Assembly (NCBI GenBank): GCA_030435675.1
Contig: CM059625.1
Coordinates: forward strand, 16,616,001-16,680,000
Length of the DNA: 64,000 nt
Origin: Steinernema hermaphroditum
Taxonomy: Eukaryota > Nematoda > Chromadorea > Rhabditida > Steinernematidae
Direction of reading: 5' to 3'
Shown: piece after piece, positions 61,914 through 64,000 of the stretch
How positions within the stretch are numbered: the stretch's first letter is position 1
How the letters are laid out: each line of letters opens with the position of its first letter
Made by a program: the position numbers and the translations under genes
Notes under the pieces: model-generated
What the model was told of the DNA's origin: nothing
The model's input: only the letters and a program-made list of their open reading frames with translations
Databases searched by the model: none

Positions 61914-62133
61914 ATGGCTAAGTCCAAGAATCACACCAACCACAACCAAAGTAAGATTTTTGCAGTGTAAAAACCGTTCTGACCTGTATCTTCCTTCAGA
62001 CAAGAAGGACCACCGCAATGGTATCAAGCGTCCCCGCAAGCAGCGTTTCATGTCCATGAAGGGAGTCGACGCCAAGTTCCTTAGGAACCTCCGCTTCGCC
62101 AAGAAGGGAAACAAGAAGCAGGTCCAGGCCTAA
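61914..62133 (+). CDS. rpl-29: 60S ribosomal protein L29 (eL29)
   Basis: Two exons, 61914-61950 and 62000-62133, join in frame to give 56 aa. The protein is [20 protein letters not shown] then [20 protein letters not shown] and a short basic tail, the conserved eL29 core, very rich in Lys, Arg, His and Asn. Nematode and yeast eL29 are short, without the long Lys/Ala tail of mammals. eL29 sits on the solvent side of the 60S subunit near the P-site tRNA path and helps subunit joining. The start codon lies 18 nt after a TTTTCAG acceptor. The codon pattern fits a highly expressed gene. Confidence 0.96.
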
Positions 62134-63189
62134 GAAGCTTTCTTCGTTCACTGCTATTCATGCCGTTTATTGTTCGTTGTTGGTGGCGTGTAATTGTCGA
62201 CCATAAATAACTGTTTCTTTACTCAGCCATTCTGTGTTTTTCCCACATTAATTGATGAGTATGTTGTTTCACAGTTCTCAGATCGAATATCTCGTTATCG
62301 CTGTGCATTGCTTTGTCTACTCGATCTGCTATTTCCGTACGTTCGCCGTCCACAGGCATCCACTGACCTACAAGGTGGTAGTGTCGCTGTCGCCTTACGA
62401 AAGAATAAGCTTAAAAGCGCTGTGTTTGAAAATAAGTCAATGCCTAAAAACGCCTTATACCTCCGCTGCAAAAATTAGCACGCGAAGCACGTTTTCGTCT
62501 GCATATTGATTTGCGGTCATTCGCGTCAATTTTATGCTTAGAATTGCTCATTCTTGAGCTCGATTTCACGAAACGTCAAACGATTGAGATTAATGGTGTA
62601 TTACACCAATTATAACTAATTTCTCCACATTGTATCACAATGAATTGGGAACTTTTCTCAATCGACGTTTCGTGACATTGGTGCACGGATCATTGAAAAC
62701 TCAGCATCCGCCTGCGATTGTTTCAAGCGTGACCGTTGTTCATTAGGGCCTTAGATGGTAACCAGTTTCATAAATTGAAGATTTGAGAAGGTTAATGTGC
62801 TATATGCATGCGCATCACTGGGTTTGGCATCAGACTAGCCGCACGCTGAGAGAGCCATTAGGGGACCGACCGCTCGCCACCGCGATACGAGTGAGATTTC
62901 CAATAAGAACGTTATACAACATTCCTAATAGATATGCTAATTATTCCTCTTATTTCTTCTGGACTGATATTTTATTGCAATTTGAATTAACCACATGGTC
63001 TATCCTATTAACCGTATTCTATCAAACGCTTCTGGCATGCGTCGGAACAGTACTAGTTGTCTAATACTAGTTCCAATAACCTCACTCTCCAAAATTCTGC
63101 TTTTCTCCAGGAATGTTGAAAAGCCCAATGCTCACTGAATCAGCGAGAAATATCCTTCTACACATGAAACAGTCATAGAAAACCTTTTC
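62134..63189. other. Intergenic region downstream of rpl-29
   Basis: A/T-rich DNA. ORFs of 85-94 codons lack splice signals and family resemblance. Confidence 0.5.
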
Positions 63190-63455
63190 TAAACCCAAAA
63201 TTACAAGGAAAAATCTGAAACGAAAGGGGTTAGCTATGTAGGCGATGTTTTTACCATGTAAAATGGGGACCTCGATGGCTGATTGGTAGTATGATCTACT
63301 ACCATACAGAACATCGAGGGTTCGAATCCGCTCAGATATGCTAACAAACATGATGCCATTGGAGGTGCACTTAGCACTTCCAATGCACATATGAACATTG
63401 CAAGAAGGCTAAAAAGCCTTTTTTGCGATTTTTCCTAGTCTGTTACATTTACCTC
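63190..63455 (+). mobile_element. tRNA-derived SINE-like repeat, copy 3 (inverted)
   Basis: The same family as the copies at 42.4 and 46.2 kb, in the opposite orientation. The A box TGGCTGATTGG is at 63276-63286 and the B box GGTTCGAATCC at 63319-63329, 43 nt apart start to start, as in a tRNA. An inverted repeat (CATTGGA/TCCAATG) at about 63357-63385 and a hairpin AGGC-TAAAAA-GCCT followed by T runs (about 63406-63434) complete a possible Pol III unit of about 170 nt. The edge CTAGTCTGTTAC is at 63435-63446. Homology to copy 1 continues for about 20 more bases. Confidence 0.72.
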
Positions 63456-63721
63456 ACGTTACTCGCACTCAGCACAGAAATAGTACGTGCGTTTAGAGAA
63501 CAAAAACCAGCGTATTTGGGAAGATGGTTAAGAACTCTTTCCGTCTCGCAAATTTTACTGAGTGGTCACTGAACAAGAACCTCGGTAAATCGCAAAAACG
63601 AGAGAGCAACCGTCCGTTAGCCGTAATTTTGGTGGCCTATTTGGCCAAGTGACTCGATAACCCTGCATGTCCAACGCGTTTTATGTCTTTAATATCATTT
63701 AATCATTGATGTTTGTTTCAG
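63456..63721. other. Upstream region of the last gene
   Basis: Non-coding by inspection. It ends in GTTTCAG directly before the ATG at 63722. Confidence 0.5.
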
Positions 63722-64000
63722 ATGGAGGAACTCATGAACAGAAAGTTGACTGCTGACGGTCGCGGTCAGGGAGACGAGAAAAAATTTCGAAGCATACTTG
63801 TGCTACTGCAGCAGTTTTGCCAGAAGCCAAGCGCGAGGTACATACTATCAGATTGCATTCCTTCTTTAATTGCAAACTCCTTTTAGCTTGTATGACCAAA
63901 TTGCGAGCCTTGTTGATCACCTTGACACAGCAATGTTCCGCATGCACGCTAACAATTTGGCCATTAATAGAGGCCAAGAAGCTATGGAGGAAAGGCTTGA
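63722..64000 (+). CDS. 5' part of an unrecognised gene (truncated by window end)
   Basis: The ATG directly follows GTTTCAG, a strong trans-splice site. Exon 1 (63722-63837) encodes MEELMNRKLTADGRGQGDEK and a helical stretch. After a GTACAT donor and a TTTTAG acceptor at about 63886, the frame continues LYDQIASLVDHLDTAMFRMH, then ANNLAINRGQEAMEERL, open to the window end. Roughly 77 residues are visible, all predicted helical and polar, like small coiled-coil subunits of trafficking or tethering complexes. I do not recognise the family. The downstream part is outside the window. Confidence 0.55.

Noticed and set aside
62783..63064. 93-codon ORF downstream of rpl-29
   Set aside because: No splice sites, no family resemblance, and A/T-rich composition typical of random open frames.

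Overview
The window is nuclear DNA of a rhabditid-type nematode; I cannot name the species. Genes are split by many short GT-AG introns, several only 44-50 nt, with TTTCAG-like acceptors. Many start codons lie a few bases after such an acceptor, as expected for spliced-leader trans-splicing. The encoded proteins include nematode-style orthologues (rps-18, sec-61, iars-1, npp-19, tim-1, dnj-14, rpl-29). I read about 22 protein-coding genes by joining exons by hand. All exon ends are inferred from frame and splice signals, with no transcript support.

Layout. 1-5.8 kb: tail of an unknown gene, a CAML/Get2-like ER membrane protein, an HHAT-type MBOAT acyltransferase (catalytic His kept), and rps-18 on the minus strand. 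6.7-12.9 kb: two near-identical sec-61 alpha genes in tandem, with an unrecognised 156-aa gene on the minus strand between them. 13.5-26 kb: a secreted BPI/LBP-like lipid-binding protein, a Tyr-rich orphan protein, RNase kappa (minus), and a long ZM-motif, Gln-rich, probably sarcomeric protein. 29-30.1 kb: a single C2H2 finger protein. 32.5-40.8 kb: phosphoacetylglucosamine mutase, nucleoporin npp-19 (minus), cytosolic isoleucyl-tRNA synthetase. 43.6-54.1 kb: a coiled-coil orphan, an RD3-family protein, cysteine string protein dnj-14 (minus) and Timeless tim-1 (minus). 54.8-62.1 kb: ATP synthase gamma closely followed by exportin-4 (possible operon), then rpl-29. A truncated gene starts at 63.7 kb.

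Most genes are housekeeping: translation (rps-18, rpl-29, iars-1), ER translocation and insertion (sec-61 x2, CAML-like), nucleocytoplasmic transport (npp-19, exportin-4), replication fork protection (tim-1), UDP-GlcNAc synthesis and ATP synthesis. From memory, several C. elegans counterparts lie on chromosome IV, and sec-61/rps-18/an HHAT gene are neighbours there too, so the window probably comes from the equivalent ancestral linkage group.

The most unusual signals are: (i) a dispersed repeat present three times (42.4, 46.2 and 63.2 kb) with a tRNA-like head, well-spaced A and B boxes and a hairpin-plus-T-run end, i.e. a likely Pol III SINE or ncRNA family; (ii) a gene-conversion-like identity profile between the two sec-61 genes; (iii) a four-fold PxW motif in the ZM protein; and (iv) several orphan genes.
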